Position numbers and translations under genes: made by a program. From positions 62,001-126,000 of the forward strand of contig NZ_JAMBOG010000001.1 of the NCBI RefSeq assembly GCF_023715525.1: a DNA stretch of 64,000 nucleotides. Direction: 5' to 3'. Position 1 is the stretch's first letter. Each line of letters starts with the position of its first letter. Origin of the DNA: Kocuria rosea. Lineage in GTDB: Bacteria; Actinomycetota; Actinomycetes; Actinomycetales; Micrococcaceae. The notes beneath the pieces were generated by a model that did no database searches, was not told where the DNA came from, and was given only the letters and a program-made list of their open reading frames with translations. Below, one piece after another: positions 1-8,561 of this stretch.

Positions 1-266
1 TCCGGGTCGGCGCGCTGGATCACCTCGGCCACCGCCTTCGCCTGCGGGTCGTCCGGGGCCGTGAGGTCCGCCCGGAGCCGCCCCTCGGTCCCGCGGTTCA
101 GCGAGGCGTTGTAGGTCATGAACCGCACCGGTTCCTGCACCGCCTGCTCCTTCCGGTGCTCCGCGTCCCGCCCGTGCCCCTGCCCCGCCGTGGCCGGCGC
201 CGTCGCGCCCGCCGCCAGGGCCGCGGCCAGTCCGGCCGCCGTGATCGCCTTGCTGCTGCCCATCAT
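1..266 (-). CDS. Secreted endonuclease/exonuclease/phosphatase-family protein, N-terminal part
   Basis: This is the first 88 or so residues of a gene that runs off the left edge. The reading frame opens with MMGSSKAITAAG, an Ala-rich hydrophobic stretch and an ATAGQG cleavage-like region, so it looks like an exported protein. After the signal comes VRFMTYNASLNRG, the typical first strand of the endonuclease/exonuclease/phosphatase fold (the MTYN / N metal-site motif), followed by DPQAKAVAEVIQRADP, where family members continue into the catalytic Glu. The family cleaves phosphodiester or phosphomonoester bonds; substrate cannot be read from this fragment. Two ATGs in tandem (266 and 263) are possible starts. 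It is divergent from the next gene. Confidence 0.72.
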   Translation of the reverse strand, partial: MMGSSKAITAAGLAAALAAGATAPATAGQGHGRDAEHRKEQAVQEPVRFMTYNASLNRGTEGRLRADLTAPDDPQAKAVAEVIQRADP

Positions 267-386
267 TGTCCTCGTCCCGGGGACCGGCCGTCCACAGTCC
301 GCGGGACCGGACGCCCGCGCTCACCGGTCACCGTAGCGGGGCCGGGCGAACACCGGTTGAACGACCCGCCCGCCCGACCGGCGGGC

Positions 387-392
387 TAGGCT
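387..392 (+). promoter_or_regulatory. Candidate -10 box for the cyclodeaminase-like gene
   Basis: TAGGCT lies 33 bases before the GTG start at 425, inside the divergent intergenic stretch between the secreted phosphatase-like gene and the cyclodeaminase-like gene. It fits the TANNNT pattern seen before several genes here. No convincing -35 box is visible. Confidence 0.35.
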
Positions 393-424
393 CGTGAGCA
401 CGTCCGCCGTCGGAAGGAACGACC

Positions 425-1048
425 GTGATCAGTTCGGAGAACGTCCAGGCCTACGTCGAGCGCATGGCCTCGGGTGAGCCCGCCCCCGGGGGCGGCGCCG
501 CCGGGGCCCTCCAGGCAGCCCTGGGCGCGGCGCTGCTCGCGATGGCCGCCCGCTACACCACCGGCCCCGACCACGCCGGGCACGCACAGGACGCCGAGCG
601 GGCGGCCGCGCGCGCCGAGGAGCTGATCCCGGACGCGCTGCGCCTGGCCGACGCCGACGCCGAGGCCTTCGGGGCGCTCGCCGAGGCCTACGCCCTGCCC
701 GCCGGCTCCGAGGAGGAGCGCACGGAGCGCTCCCGGGCCATCCAGGAGGCCACGGCGGGGGCCGCCCGGCCCCCGCAGCAGCTGATCGGCGTGGGCGCGG
801 AGGTCGTCGGCCTGGCCCGGGAGCTGACGGGCTGGTGCAACCCCAACGTCCTCAGCGACGTGGCCGCGGCGTCCGAGGCGGCGCGGGCCGCCGTCGCCAC
901 GGCGCTCGTCACCCTCGAGATCAACCTGCGCTCCCTCAAGGACCCCGCCGTGCAGGAGGAGCTGCGCTCGGAGGTGGGCCGCGCGGAGCAGGCCGTCGAG
1001 GACGCCGCGGAGCTCACCCGCCGGATCCGGGAGCGCGTGCGGGGCTGA
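425..1048 (+). CDS. Cyclodeaminase/cyclohydrolase family protein (FTCD C-terminal type)
   Basis: The 207-residue protein is the stand-alone, all-helical domain related to formiminotetrahydrofolate cyclodeaminase. The early PAPGGGAAGALQAALGAAL segment (about residues 19-38) is the family's folate-binding glycine-rich helix start, and the C-terminal part carries the LEINLRSLKDP segment usual in this family. Known members convert formimino- or methenyl-tetrahydrofolate, so a one-carbon folate role in the cytoplasm is likely, but the exact reaction cannot be decided because the transferase half of FTCD is absent. The GTG start is preceded by GGAAGG seven bases upstream. A LysR regulator follows after 20 bp and may be co-transcribed. 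Confidence 0.83.
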   Translation: MISSENVQAYVERMASGEPAPGGGAAGALQAALGAALLAMAARYTTGPDHAGHAQDAERAAARAEELIPDALRLADADAEAFGALAEAYALPAGSEEERTERSRAIQEATAGAARPPQQLIGVGAEVVGLARELTGWCNPNVLSDVAAASEAARAAVATALVTLEINLRSLKDPAVQEELRSEVGRAEQAVEDAAELTRRIRERVRG

Positions 1049-1068
1049 GCGGACGGATCCCCAGCGCC

Positions 1069-1947
1069 GTGGACCTCACCATCCACCACCTCCGGTGCTT
1101 CCTGGCCGTGGCCGAGGAGCTCCACTTCGGCCGCGCCGCCGCACGGCTGCACCTGAGCCCCTCCTCGCTCAGCGAGCAGGTCTCCGCCCTGGAGCGGCGG
1201 CTCTCCCGCCGGCTGTTCCGCCGCTCCTCCCGCCGCGTCGAGCTGACCGCGGACGGCCGCGAGCTGATCCCGCGGGCGCGGGCGGCCGTGGCGGCCATGG
1301 AGGACGTCGTGGGCTGGGCCGAGGCCGTCGCGGGCGGGCAGCGCCTGCGGATCGGGCTGATGGTCTCCAGCCCCGGCTTCCGCACGATCATGGCGGCGGC
1401 GGCCCGGCGGATGCCGCAGGTGCAGTGGGAGATCCGGCAGCTGGGCTTCCTCGGCTGCCACGGCGCGCTCGCCCGGGGCGAGGTGGACTGCGCGTTCGTC
1501 GCCGAGATCGGCGAGGCACCGGCCCAGCAGTTCCCGGCCCTGCGGCTGTGGGAGGAGGGGTGCGTGCTCGTGGTCCCGGAGCAGCACCGGTTCGCTGGCC
1601 GGGGCTCGGTGCGCCTGGCGGAGCTCGCCGGGGAGACCTTCGTGTCGGTCGAGGACGGGGCGGTCGCCGGGCGCTGGTTCCCGGCCCTGGCCTCCGCGGA
1701 CGGCGCCGCCCCCCGGCTGCTGCCGGTGGCCCGCAGCTTCGAGGAGGTCCTGGAGCTGTGCGGGGCCGGGCTGGGCGTCAACATCGCCGGGGAGTCCGCG
1801 CAGGCGAGCTACGCCCGTCCCGGCGTGCGCTTCGTGCCCGTCGAGGACGCGCCCCCGGCCACCAGCTACCTGTACCTGCGCCCCGGTCCGCGGCCCGGCC
1901 CGCTGGAGGAGTTCGCGCGGCTCGCCGCCGAGCTGGCGCACCCCTGA
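1069..1947 (+). CDS. LysR-family transcriptional regulator
   Basis: A 292-residue LysR-type regulator. The N-terminal winged helix is clear: LRCFLAVAEELHFGRAAARL (cut here at the conserved part), then LSPSSLSEQVSALERRL and LFRRSSRRVELTADGREL. The rest is the periplasmic-binding-like effector domain, of normal length. The GTG at 1069 is chosen because it places the first helix 6-7 residues from the start, as in the family; longer versions of the frame run back into the previous gene. It lies 20 bp after the cyclodeaminase-like gene and about 85 bp before an esterase/bicupin pair transcribed the same way, so it may control that pair, though LysR genes are usually divergent from their targets. 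Effector unknown. Confidence 0.85.
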   Translation: MDLTIHHLRCFLAVAEELHFGRAAARLHLSPSSLSEQVSALERRLSRRLFRRSSRRVELTADGRELIPRARAAVAAMEDVVGWAEAVAGGQRLRIGLMVSSPGFRTIMAAAARRMPQVQWEIRQLGFLGCHGALARGEVDCAFVAEIGEAPAQQFPALRLWEEGCVLVVPEQHRFAGRGSVRLAELAGETFVSVEDGAVAGRWFPALASADGAAPRLLPVARSFEEVLELCGAGLGVNIAGESAQASYARPGVRFVPVEDAPPATSYLYLRPGPRPGPLEEFARLAAELAHP

Positions 1948-2031
1948 GCCGCCGGACCGTTCGGCGCGGCCGAACGGCCCTGCGGGAACTCCCGCTGGCC
2001 GCCCCGCGGCGGACCGCACAGGATGGAGGGC

Positions 2032-3012
2032 ATGCCCCAGAACCCTCCCTCCTCCGTCGCGGCCGTGCGCGTCGACGCCGGCCTCGTGTACGCCCGCCGG
2101 GGAACCGGCGACCTGCTCCTGGACCTCCACCGACCGCCCGCCACCGGGGCGCCCGTGCCGGTGGTGCTGTGGCTGCACGGGGGCGGCTGGTTCACCGGGG
2201 ACCGGACCCTCGCCCCGGACCTCGCCCGCCACGCGGCCACCACCGGGTGCGCCATGGCGAGCATCGAGTACCGGCTCTCCGGGCAGGCGCTGTTCCCCGC
2301 CCAGCTGCACGACGTCCGCGCCGCGATCCGCTTCCTGCGCGCCTCCGCGGGGCAGCTCGGTCTCGACCCGCGGGCGGTGGGGCTGTGGGGCTCCTCGGCC
2401 GGTGGCCACCTGGCCGCCCTGGCCGGGCTCACCGGCCACCTGCCGGGCCTCCCCGGCGAGGAGGACACCGCCGGGGACGCCTCCGTGCAGGCCGTCGCGG
2501 AGTCCTACGGCCCGGCCGACCTGACCGCCGGGGCCGACGCGGCGCAGACCACCCTCCCCGGCGCGGACAGGACGAGCACCCCCGAGGCCCGGCTGCTGGG
2601 CGGGCCGGCCGCCGGCCGCCCGGACCTGGCCCGGGCGGCGAGCCCGCTGGCCCGGGTGAGCGGTGCCGCTCCCCCGTTCCAGATCTCCCACGGCACCGGT
2701 GACGTCCTGGTCCCGCACCGGCAGAGCGAGCGGCTGCACGAGGCCCTCGTCGCCGCCGGCGCGGCCAGCGAGCTCTACCTGGTCGAGGGCTACAAGCACG
2801 GGTTCCTCAACCCGGCCGGGCGCCTGGACGTCGAGCTGGCCCGCGTGATGGACGACGGGCGCCTCGCCGCCGAGGGAGCCGCCCCCGCCCGCTACCGCAC
2901 CTCCGAGCGCCCGGGCGCCCCCGACGAGGACCGCGGCTTCGGCTTCGAGCACGTCGAGGCCTTCTTCCGCCGGCACCTGACCACCCGCCCCACGACAGGA
3001 GACTCCCTGTGA
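2032..3012 (+). CDS. Alpha/beta hydrolase (hormone-sensitive-lipase-like esterase)
   Basis: The 326-residue protein has the oxyanion-hole motif WLHGGGWF near residue 51, the nucleophile elbow WGSSAGGH near residue 122, and late acid/histidine segments GTGDVLVPHRQ and EGYKHGFLNP that supply the rest of a Ser-Asp-His triad. This is the carboxylesterase/BD-FAE type fold, expected to hydrolyse small esters in the cytoplasm. The natural substrate is unknown. The stop codon overlaps the GTG start of the bicupin gene by four bases, so the two are translationally coupled and probably act on one aromatic or ester substrate. ATG 2032 is preferred over ATG 2023; neither has a well-spaced ribosome site, and a CAGGAT box seven bases upstream could give a leaderless message. 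Confidence 0.85.
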   Translation: MPQNPPSSVAAVRVDAGLVYARRGTGDLLLDLHRPPATGAPVPVVLWLHGGGWFTGDRTLAPDLARHAATTGCAMASIEYRLSGQALFPAQLHDVRAAIRFLRASAGQLGLDPRAVGLWGSSAGGHLAALAGLTGHLPGLPGEEDTAGDASVQAVAESYGPADLTAGADAAQTTLPGADRTSTPEARLLGGPAAGRPDLARAASPLARVSGAAPPFQISHGTGDVLVPHRQSERLHEALVAAGAASELYLVEGYKHGFLNPAGRLDVELARVMDDGRLAAEGAAPARYRTSERPGAPDEDRGFGFEHVEAFFRRHLTTRPTTGDSL

Positions 3013-4061
3013 CCGCCATCGACCTGGAGGCCGTGCACGGCCTCGCGCCCGTGATCGACGCCCTGCCCGGCGAGCCGGTCCCGTACTACCTCGCGTCCGG
3101 CGAGGGCCTGCGCTTCGAGACCGACGGGCAGCTGTGGACGGTCGTCGCCCGCGGCGCGGACACGGGCGGACTCTTCGACGCCGCGTTCGTGCTCGGCCCG
3201 CGGGGAGCCGGGACGCCGTTCCACAGCCTGCCCTCCCACCAGCGCTCCTACTACGTCTTCGACGGCAGCGTGCAGTTCTGGCTGCCCGGGCAGTCCCGCG
3301 TGCTGGTGCCCGGGGACTCGATCCACGTCCCGGCGGGCACCCCGGTGGCCTACCGGATGCTGTCCCATCTGAGCAGGCTGCTGTTCTTCTCCGCCCCCTC
3401 CGGGGCCCTGGACGCCCTGGTCGGCTCGGACGCGGCGGTGGAGCGCCACGTCTACTCCGCTTCCGGGACCTCCACGGGCCAGCTGCTGCTGCCCGGCGAC
3501 GCCCGGCTGCACGAGCTGCCGCAGGTGGACCCGCAGGACGTGTGGGACGACGAGCTGCCCGCCGGCGCCGAGGGATACTTCCTGCGCAACCGCGGCGGGG
3601 ACCGCCGCGCCTGGCCCGACGCCGTCAACGCCTACGCGGCCCGGGGGCGCCACACGGGCGGGCGGTACTTCGCGGTCAGCACCCTGGCCGCCCCGCAGCC
3701 CTACATCGTCCGCCACTTCCACCGGCTGCACACCGAGAACTTCCTGTGCCTGTCCGGGCGGATCTGGCTGTGGGTCAACGGCCAGGAGGTGCTGCTGACC
3801 CCCGGGGACTTCCTGCACGCCCCGGCCGGCACGGTGCACAGCTTCGCCGTCGCCGCGCACAACACGCAGATGCTCGGGCTGCTGACCTCCGACGTCTTCG
3901 AGCCGTTCTTCGACGTCACCGGGGTGGCCACCGACGACCTCGTGCACACCGAGGGCCTGATCGACCCCTCGGTCGTCATGGGCGGGATGCAGGCCCACCC
4001 GGACCTGGACGTCGTCGTCGTGGGCGGGCCCCCGCAGCGCGTGCGGGCGGCGGACCTGTAG
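3009..4061 (+). CDS. Bicupin protein, quercetin 2,3-dioxygenase-like
   Basis: A 350-residue protein with two cupin domains. The first has a GTPFHSLPSHQRSYYVFDGSV region and a PGDSIHVPAGTP turn; the second has RHFHRLHTENFLCLSG and PGDFLHAPAGTVHSF. The H-x-H..E pattern and late His are intact in the second domain, so it probably binds the catalytic metal; in the first the histidine pattern is weaker. Family members are flavonol dioxygenases or related ring-opening enzymes. The GTG start overlaps the esterase stop and has AGGAGA upstream. The pairing with an esterase suggests stepwise breakdown of an esterified phenolic compound; this is inference. Confidence 0.78.
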   Translation: MTAIDLEAVHGLAPVIDALPGEPVPYYLASGEGLRFETDGQLWTVVARGADTGGLFDAAFVLGPRGAGTPFHSLPSHQRSYYVFDGSVQFWLPGQSRVLVPGDSIHVPAGTPVAYRMLSHLSRLLFFSAPSGALDALVGSDAAVERHVYSASGTSTGQLLLPGDARLHELPQVDPQDVWDDELPAGAEGYFLRNRGGDRRAWPDAVNAYAARGRHTGGRYFAVSTLAAPQPYIVRHFHRLHTENFLCLSGRIWLWVNGQEVLLTPGDFLHAPAGTVHSFAVAAHNTQMLGLLTSDVFEPFFDVTGVATDDLVHTEGLIDPSVVMGGMQAHPDLDVVVVGGPPQRVRAADL

Positions 4062-4103
4062 GGGCGGGCGTCCCACCACGGACACGGGGCCCGCCCGCAC
4101 GCG
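4038..4103. terminator. Inverted repeat spanning the bicupin stop codon, candidate bidirectional terminator
   Basis: A perfect 13-bp inverted repeat (CGCGTGCGGGCGG at 4038-4050 and its complement at 4091-4103) encloses a 40-base loop. It sits between two convergent genes and its left arm lies within the last codons of the bicupin gene. There is no T run, as is common in high-GC actinobacteria. Confidence 0.4.
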
Positions 4104-4118
4104 GTCCGCGCCGCCGGC

Positions 4119-5597
4119 CTAGTGGGCCGCGCCCGGCGGCAGCGTGGTCACGCCCGCCGCGGGGCGGCGCACCCAGAAGGACCCCACGACGGCGAGCAGC
4201 GAGACGACCGCTCCGCACAGGAACGCGGCCCGGACACCGGCGGCGGTGGCCTCGACGCCGGGTGCCCCGGACGCCTCGGCCCCGATGGCCATGACGGCCA
4301 CGAACAGGGCCGTGCCGGCGGCGCCGGCCACCTGCTGGACCGTGCCGACGACGGCGGAGCCGTGCGAGTACAGCTTGTGCGGCAGCGCACCCAGCCCCGC
4401 GGTGAACAGCGGCGTGAACATCAGGGCCAGCCCGGTGCTCAGCACGACGTGGGCGAGGAGCACCAGCAGGATCGGCGTGGTCGCCGACGCGAGGGTGAGC
4501 CCCCACAGCACGGCGCTGACGAGCAGCGCGCCGGGCACGAGCAGCACGGTGGGGCCGGCGGCGTCGTAGACCCGCCCGACGACGGGCGCGAGCAGGCCCA
4601 TCACGAGCCCGCCGGGCAGCAGCAGGAGCCCGGTGGCCAGCGGCTCGAGCCCGTGCACGGTCTGCAGGTAGATGGGCAGGACGATGAGGGTGCCGAACAG
4701 GGCCATCATGCTGATCCCGAGCACCACGGTCGCCGCGGTGAAGGTCCGGGACGCGAAGGTGCGCAGGTCCAGCAGGGCGCGGTCGCTGCGCTGCAGGCGC
4801 GTCTGGCGCAGCACGAACAGGGTCAGCGCCACGGCCCCTCCGGCGAGGGGGGCCCACGCCGGGACGGCGCCGCCGCCGCCCTCGCCCAGGGCGCTGAGGC
4901 CGTAGACGAGCCCGCCGAAGCCCAGGGCGGACAGAACGACGGAGAGCAGGTCCAGGGGCGCCGGGCGCGGCTCGGTGACGTCCTGGATCCGCATCCCGCC
5001 GAGCACCAGCGCCGCGAGCGCGATGGGGAGCACCACGATGAACATCCACCGCCACTCGAGCACGCTGAGGATCACGCCGGAGATCGTCGGACCGATGGCC
5101 GGCGCGACCGAGATGACGACGGAGATGTTGCCCATCACCCGGCCGCGGCGGGCCGGGGGCACGAGGGTCAGCACGGTGGTCATCAGCAACGGCATCATGA
5201 TGGCCGTGCCGCACGCCTGCACGACGCGGCCCACCAGAAGCACGCCGAAGCCCGGGGCCGCCGCGCAGACGAGGGTGCCGAGGCTGAACAGGCCCATCGC
5301 CGTGAGGAACACGGGGCGGGTGGCCAGCCGCTGCAGCAGGTACCCGGTGACCGGGATGACGACGGCCATGGTGAGCATGAACGCGGTGGTGAGCCACTGG
5401 GCGGCGACCGCCGTGATCGCCAGGTCGCTCATCAGCCGCGGCAGGGCCACGCCCATGATCGTCTCGTTGAGGATCACCACGAAGGCCGAGACCAGCAGCA
5501 CGCCGATCACGACGCGGTCGCGGTCGGCGACCTGGTCCGGTGCCGCGGGGGCGGGGGGGCTCGTGGGCCCCGGGGGCGCAGTCGGGTCGGTGGCCAT
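4119..5597 (-). CDS. DHA2-type MFS multidrug transporter (EmrB/QacA family)
   Basis: The 492-residue membrane protein has about 14 hydrophobic segments, the number typical of the DHA2 drug:proton antiporters. Motif A and C regions of the major facilitator fold are visible: LMSDLAITAVAAQWLTTAF early, GRVVQACGTAIMMPL and the GRVMGNISVVISVAPAIGP helix, where a proline/glycine-rich motif C sits. It should export hydrophobic compounds across the cytoplasmic membrane using the proton gradient. The start at 5597 is chosen because AAGGAGA lies seven bases upstream; a longer version starting 12 residues earlier would place that site inside the coding region. It is convergent with the bicupin gene and no regulator is adjacent. 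Confidence 0.88.
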   Translation of the reverse strand: MATDPTAPPGPTSPPAPAAPDQVADRDRVVIGVLLVSAFVVILNETIMGVALPRLMSDLAITAVAAQWLTTAFMLTMAVVIPVTGYLLQRLATRPVFLTAMGLFSLGTLVCAAAPGFGVLLVGRVVQACGTAIMMPLLMTTVLTLVPPARRGRVMGNISVVISVAPAIGPTISGVILSVLEWRWMFIVVLPIALAALVLGGMRIQDVTEPRPAPLDLLSVVLSALGFGGLVYGLSALGEGGGGAVPAWAPLAGGAVALTLFVLRQTRLQRSDRALLDLRTFASRTFTAATVVLGISMMALFGTLIVLPIYLQTVHGLEPLATGLLLLPGGLVMGLLAPVVGRVYDAAGPTVLLVPGALLVSAVLWGLTLASATTPILLVLLAHVVLSTGLALMFTPLFTAGLGALPHKLYSHGSAVVGTVQQVAGAAGTALFVAVMAIGAEASGAPGVEATAAGVRAAFLCGAVVSLLAVVGSFWVRRPAAGVTTLPPGAAH

Positions 5598-5734
5598 GGG
5601 CAGGTCTCCTTCGGGCGGGAGGGCGGACGTCACCGGTAGAGCATAGGGGTGGCGCCCGCGCGTCCCCGAACGGGCGGGCGCCGGAGCCGTCGCCGCGGCC
5701 GGCGCCGGATGCTCACGGCCGCCCGCGTCTCGCG

Positions 5735-6571
5735 GCGCGGGCGTTGCCGGAGGCCTCCCTGAGCCCGGAGGGGCTCCGGCTGGCCCACGACACGATGCTC
5801 ATCAACGGCTTCCTGGGGGAGGTCGTGGGCCTGGAGAACGTGCTCAACGAGTTCAGCTACGACATCGCCCTCCACTGCACCCCGCACCCCACCGCCCCGT
5901 GGGGGTGGCAGCTGTCCGGCCACCACTGCGCGGTGAACTGCCGGGCGGTCGAGGGCCGCATGAGTGTCAGCCCGGTGTTCTTCGGCGCCGAGCCCAACGA
6001 GATCGACGCCGGCCCCCACGCCGGCACCGCCGCCTTCGGCGACCGGATCCGCCTGGGCACCGAGCTGATGGCCGCCCTGCCCGCCGACCAGCGCGCCGCC
6101 GCCACCGTCTACGAGCAGATGGTCGACACCGCCATGCCCGAAGGGCGGGTGCACCCCGGTGACGAGCGGCACCTGGCCGGGGCGTTCCAGGACAACCGGG
6201 TCATCCCGTTCGAGGGCATCCGGGTGGCCGAGATGCCGGCGGACGCGCAGCAGCTGGTGCTGGCGGTCGTGGAGCAGTTCGTGCTCCCCCTGCCCGAAGG
6301 CCCGCGGGCGGCTCGGCTGCGGGAGGTCGCCGAGCACCTGGACTAGACGTGGTCCTGCTGGATCGGCGGGCACGAACCCGGGGACGTCTTCTACCACCGC
6401 ATCCGGTCCTCGGTGGTGATCGCCGAGCTGGACCACCACTGCGGAGTGTTCCTCGACTACGACACCCCGCAGCACTTCCACGTCCACACCGTGCTGCGCA
6501 CCCCGCACGGCAACGACTACGGCCGCGCCTGGGTGCGGCAGTGGCAGGAGGCCCGCCCCGGCGCGCACTGA
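5735..6571 (+). pseudogene. DUF3500-family gene, N-terminally truncated with an in-frame amber stop
   Basis: From about 5735 the frame encodes a recognisable DUF3500 segment (ALPEASLSPEGLRLAHDTM, then GWQLSGHHCAVNC, SPVFFGAEPNE and FQDNRVIPFEG). The frame is closed by TAG at 6344-6346, yet the same frame continues with TWSCWIGG, GDVFYHRI and the family-type ending VHTVLRTPHGNDYGR to a natural TGA at 6569-6571. Family proteins are roughly 330-380 residues, so about 100 N-terminal residues are missing; the upstream space is occupied by the start of the MFS gene. The amber lies where relatives have LDE-TW, so a single GAG to TAG change would explain it. The role of the family is unknown. Decayed gene is the best reading. 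Confidence 0.75.
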
Positions 6572-6633
6572 GCGCGGTCGCGTCCGCCCACGGGACGGAT
6601 CGGCAGGGCTCTCCTCACGGTGCCCCCTCGCGA

Positions 6634-7149
6634 TCAGGGCGCGCCGGCGCTCCGCGTGCGCGCCCGCGCGCGCCCGGCCTCGAGCCGGGCCAGCAGGTCG
6701 ACGGCCTCGTCCAGGCCGGAGCGGTCGCCCTCCAGCGCCTCCTCGAGGGCGCGGCGCCACAGCGCGTGCAGCCGCGCCAGGTTGGTCTGCGCCAGGGGGG
6801 TGGGGTGCAGCCGGACGGAGCGCCGGTCCCGGTCGTCGCCCGCGCGCTCGACGAGCCCCTTGTGCTCCAGGGCCCGCAGCGCGGCACTGAGGTTGCTGCG
6901 CCGCAGGCCGGTCGCTGCGGCCGCCTCGCTCGGGGTGGCGCCCGGGTGGCTGTCGAGGAAGCGCATGACATTGGTCTCGGTCGCGGTCAGCTCGATGATC
7001 CCGGGGTCCTCCCCCTGGCAGACGTGGAACTCGCGGGCGGCCGTGAGGAGTAGGTCGACGAACACCGCCGGGTCCGAGCCCGACTGTGGGCTCGACGGCG
7101 AGCCCGACGGCGTGGGCGGTTGCGAGGGTGACGAAGAGAACACCGGCAT
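6634..7149 (-). CDS. MarR-family transcriptional regulator
   Basis: A 171-residue MarR-type repressor: a Ser/Pro-rich N-terminal tail of about 30 residues, then helices DPAVFVDLLLTAAREFHV, the recognition region ATPSEAAAATGLRRSNLSAAL and the wing GLVERAGDDRDRRSVRLHPT. The D-x-R-D-R-R-x wing motif is diagnostic. The start at 7149 is chosen because GGAAGGAG lies about nine bases upstream; a longer start at 7188 would overlap the promoter region. It is divergent from the Bcr/CflA-type MFS exporter, with only 62 bp between them, so it very probably represses that exporter and itself, releasing on binding a small aromatic ligand or drug. Ligand unknown. Confidence 0.86.
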   Translation of the reverse strand: MPVFSSSPSQPPTPSGSPSSPQSGSDPAVFVDLLLTAAREFHVCQGEDPGIIELTATETNVMRFLDSHPGATPSEAAAATGLRRSNLSAALRALEHKGLVERAGDDRDRRSVRLHPTPLAQTNLARLHALWRRALEEALEGDRSGLDEAVDLLARLEAGRARARTRSAGAP

Positions 7150-7211
7150 GGGCGTGGACACTCCTTCCTGGTGCATACGATTATACAAACAGAACTATGT
7201 TGGGAGCATCC

Positions 7212-8507
7212 ATGCACAGCGCACCACCCGACGAGCGCCTCTTCCCCGCCGCAGGGGCCGGCACCGGCCCTGCCGCCGCCCCCGCACCGAACGGTGAGGA
7301 CGTCCCCGAGGGAAGCCGGAGGATCACCGCGGGCCTGCTGGTGGTCCTGGGGCTGCTGTCGGCCATCGCCCCGTTCGCCACCGACCTCTACCTCCCCGCG
7401 TTCCCGCTCATGACCACGGCGCTGGACACCAGTGCGACGTGGGTGCAGCTGACGCTCACCGCCTTCCTGACCGGGGTGGCGGCCGGGCAGCTGGTCTTCG
7501 GCCCGCTGTCCGACCGCGTCGGCCGGATGCCCCCGCTCGTGGCCGGGGCCGTGCTGTGCGTGGCCGCCAGCGTCGTGGCCGCCCTCGCCCCGACCGTGGA
7601 GGTCCTCGTCGCCGCCCGCTTCGTGCAGGGCCTGGCGGGGGCCGCCGGCATGGTCATCGGCCGGGCGATCGTCTCGGACCTGGCCACCGGGCGTGCCGCG
7701 GCGCGGGCCTTCAGCCTCATGATGATCGTCGGCGGCATCGCCCCCGTCGTGGCCCCGGTCGTCGGCAGCCTGCTCATGGGACCGCTGGGGTGGCGGGGGC
7801 TGCTCGGGGTGGTGCTCGCCCTCACGGTGGTGATGCTCGTGGCGGTGCTGGCCGTGGTGAGGGAGACCCTGCCCCGCGGGCGGCGCACGGCCCGCGCCGC
7901 CCGCGCCGGCGCGGGCCGCGGCGGGCTGCGCTCGCGCACCTTCTGGGGCAGCACGGTGGCGTTCACCTTCGCCTTCGCCGTGATGATGGCCTACATCTCC
8001 GCCTCCCCGTTCCTCTACCAGCAGATGATGGGCCTGGGCGCGGTGCAGTACGGCCTGCTGTTCGGGCTCAACGCCCTGGCCCTGGGCGTGGTCAGCGGCG
8101 TCTCCGGGCGGCTGACCGCCACCCGCTCCGTGCCGGGCCTGCTGCGCGCCGGGCTGGTGACCGTCCTGGTCGCCACGGTCGCGCTGGCCGTGCTCGTGGC
8201 CGCCGGCGTGCCCGCCGGGTGGTACGCCGTGCCGATCTTCGTGGCCGTGGCCGCCCTGGGCCTGGTCATGGGCAACGCCACCGCCCTGGCCCTGGGCGCC
8301 GTCCCGCACGCCGCAGGCACCGCCTCGGCCCTGCTGGGCGCCGCGCAGTTCGCCCTGGCCGGGGCCGTCTCGCCCCTGGTGAGCGTCGGCGGGGAAGGCA
8401 CCGCCGCGCCGCTGGCCGCGGTCATGGTCACCGCCGCCCTGATCGCCCTGGCCGGCCACCTGCTGTCCGGCGCCGGCCGCGGGGACGACGCCGCGGCCCG
8501 CGCCTGA
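7212..8507 (+). CDS. Bcr/CflA-type MFS drug efflux transporter
   Basis: The 431-residue protein has a short Pro/Ala-rich cytoplasmic tail and twelve hydrophobic segments. The DLYLPAFPLM segment after the first helix, the FLTGVAAGQLVFGPLSDRVG motif A and the RFVQGLAGAAGMVIGRAI helix are characteristic of the Bcr/CflA (DHA1) drug resistance exporters, which use proton influx to expel drugs such as bicyclomycin or chloramphenicol from the cytoplasm. The ATG at 7212 has GGGAG five bases upstream; an ATG 15 bases earlier has none. It is divergent from a MarR regulator, the normal layout for a ligand-inducible exporter. Confidence 0.88.
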   Translation: MHSAPPDERLFPAAGAGTGPAAAPAPNGEDVPEGSRRITAGLLVVLGLLSAIAPFATDLYLPAFPLMTTALDTSATWVQLTLTAFLTGVAAGQLVFGPLSDRVGRMPPLVAGAVLCVAASVVAALAPTVEVLVAARFVQGLAGAAGMVIGRAIVSDLATGRAAARAFSLMMIVGGIAPVVAPVVGSLLMGPLGWRGLLGVVLALTVVMLVAVLAVVRETLPRGRRTARAARAGAGRGGLRSRTFWGSTVAFTFAFAVMMAYISASPFLYQQMMGLGAVQYGLLFGLNALALGVVSGVSGRLTATRSVPGLLRAGLVTVLVATVALAVLVAAGVPAGWYAVPIFVAVAALGLVMGNATALALGAVPHAAGTASALLGAAQFALAGAVSPLVSVGGEGTAAPLAAVMVTAALIALAGHLLSGAGRGDDAAARA

Positions 8508-8528
8508 CCTGCGCAGCGCCGCCGGCAG

Positions 8529-8550
8529 CACCGGCTCCTGGGGGCCGGTG
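8529..8550. terminator. Hairpin between convergent MFS and AEC genes
   Basis: CACCGGC and GCCGGTG form a 7-bp stem with an 8-base loop in the 54-bp gap between two convergent genes. It may end transcription from both sides; no T run follows on either strand. Confidence 0.35.
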
Positions 8551-8561
8551 ACGGCGGGGGC

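Noticed and set aside
688-2976. Long minus-strand open frame of over 700 codons opposite the cyclodeaminase, LysR and esterase genes
   Set aside because: It is the shadow of real plus-strand genes, with Gly/Arg/Ala-rich sequence and no domain; such long antisense frames are expected at this GC content.
7150-7211. A perfect MarR operator palindrome in the gap between the MarR and MFS genes
   Set aside because: The 62-bp gap is AT-rich and must hold the promoters, but I could not find a convincing perfect inverted repeat of the usual MarR type.
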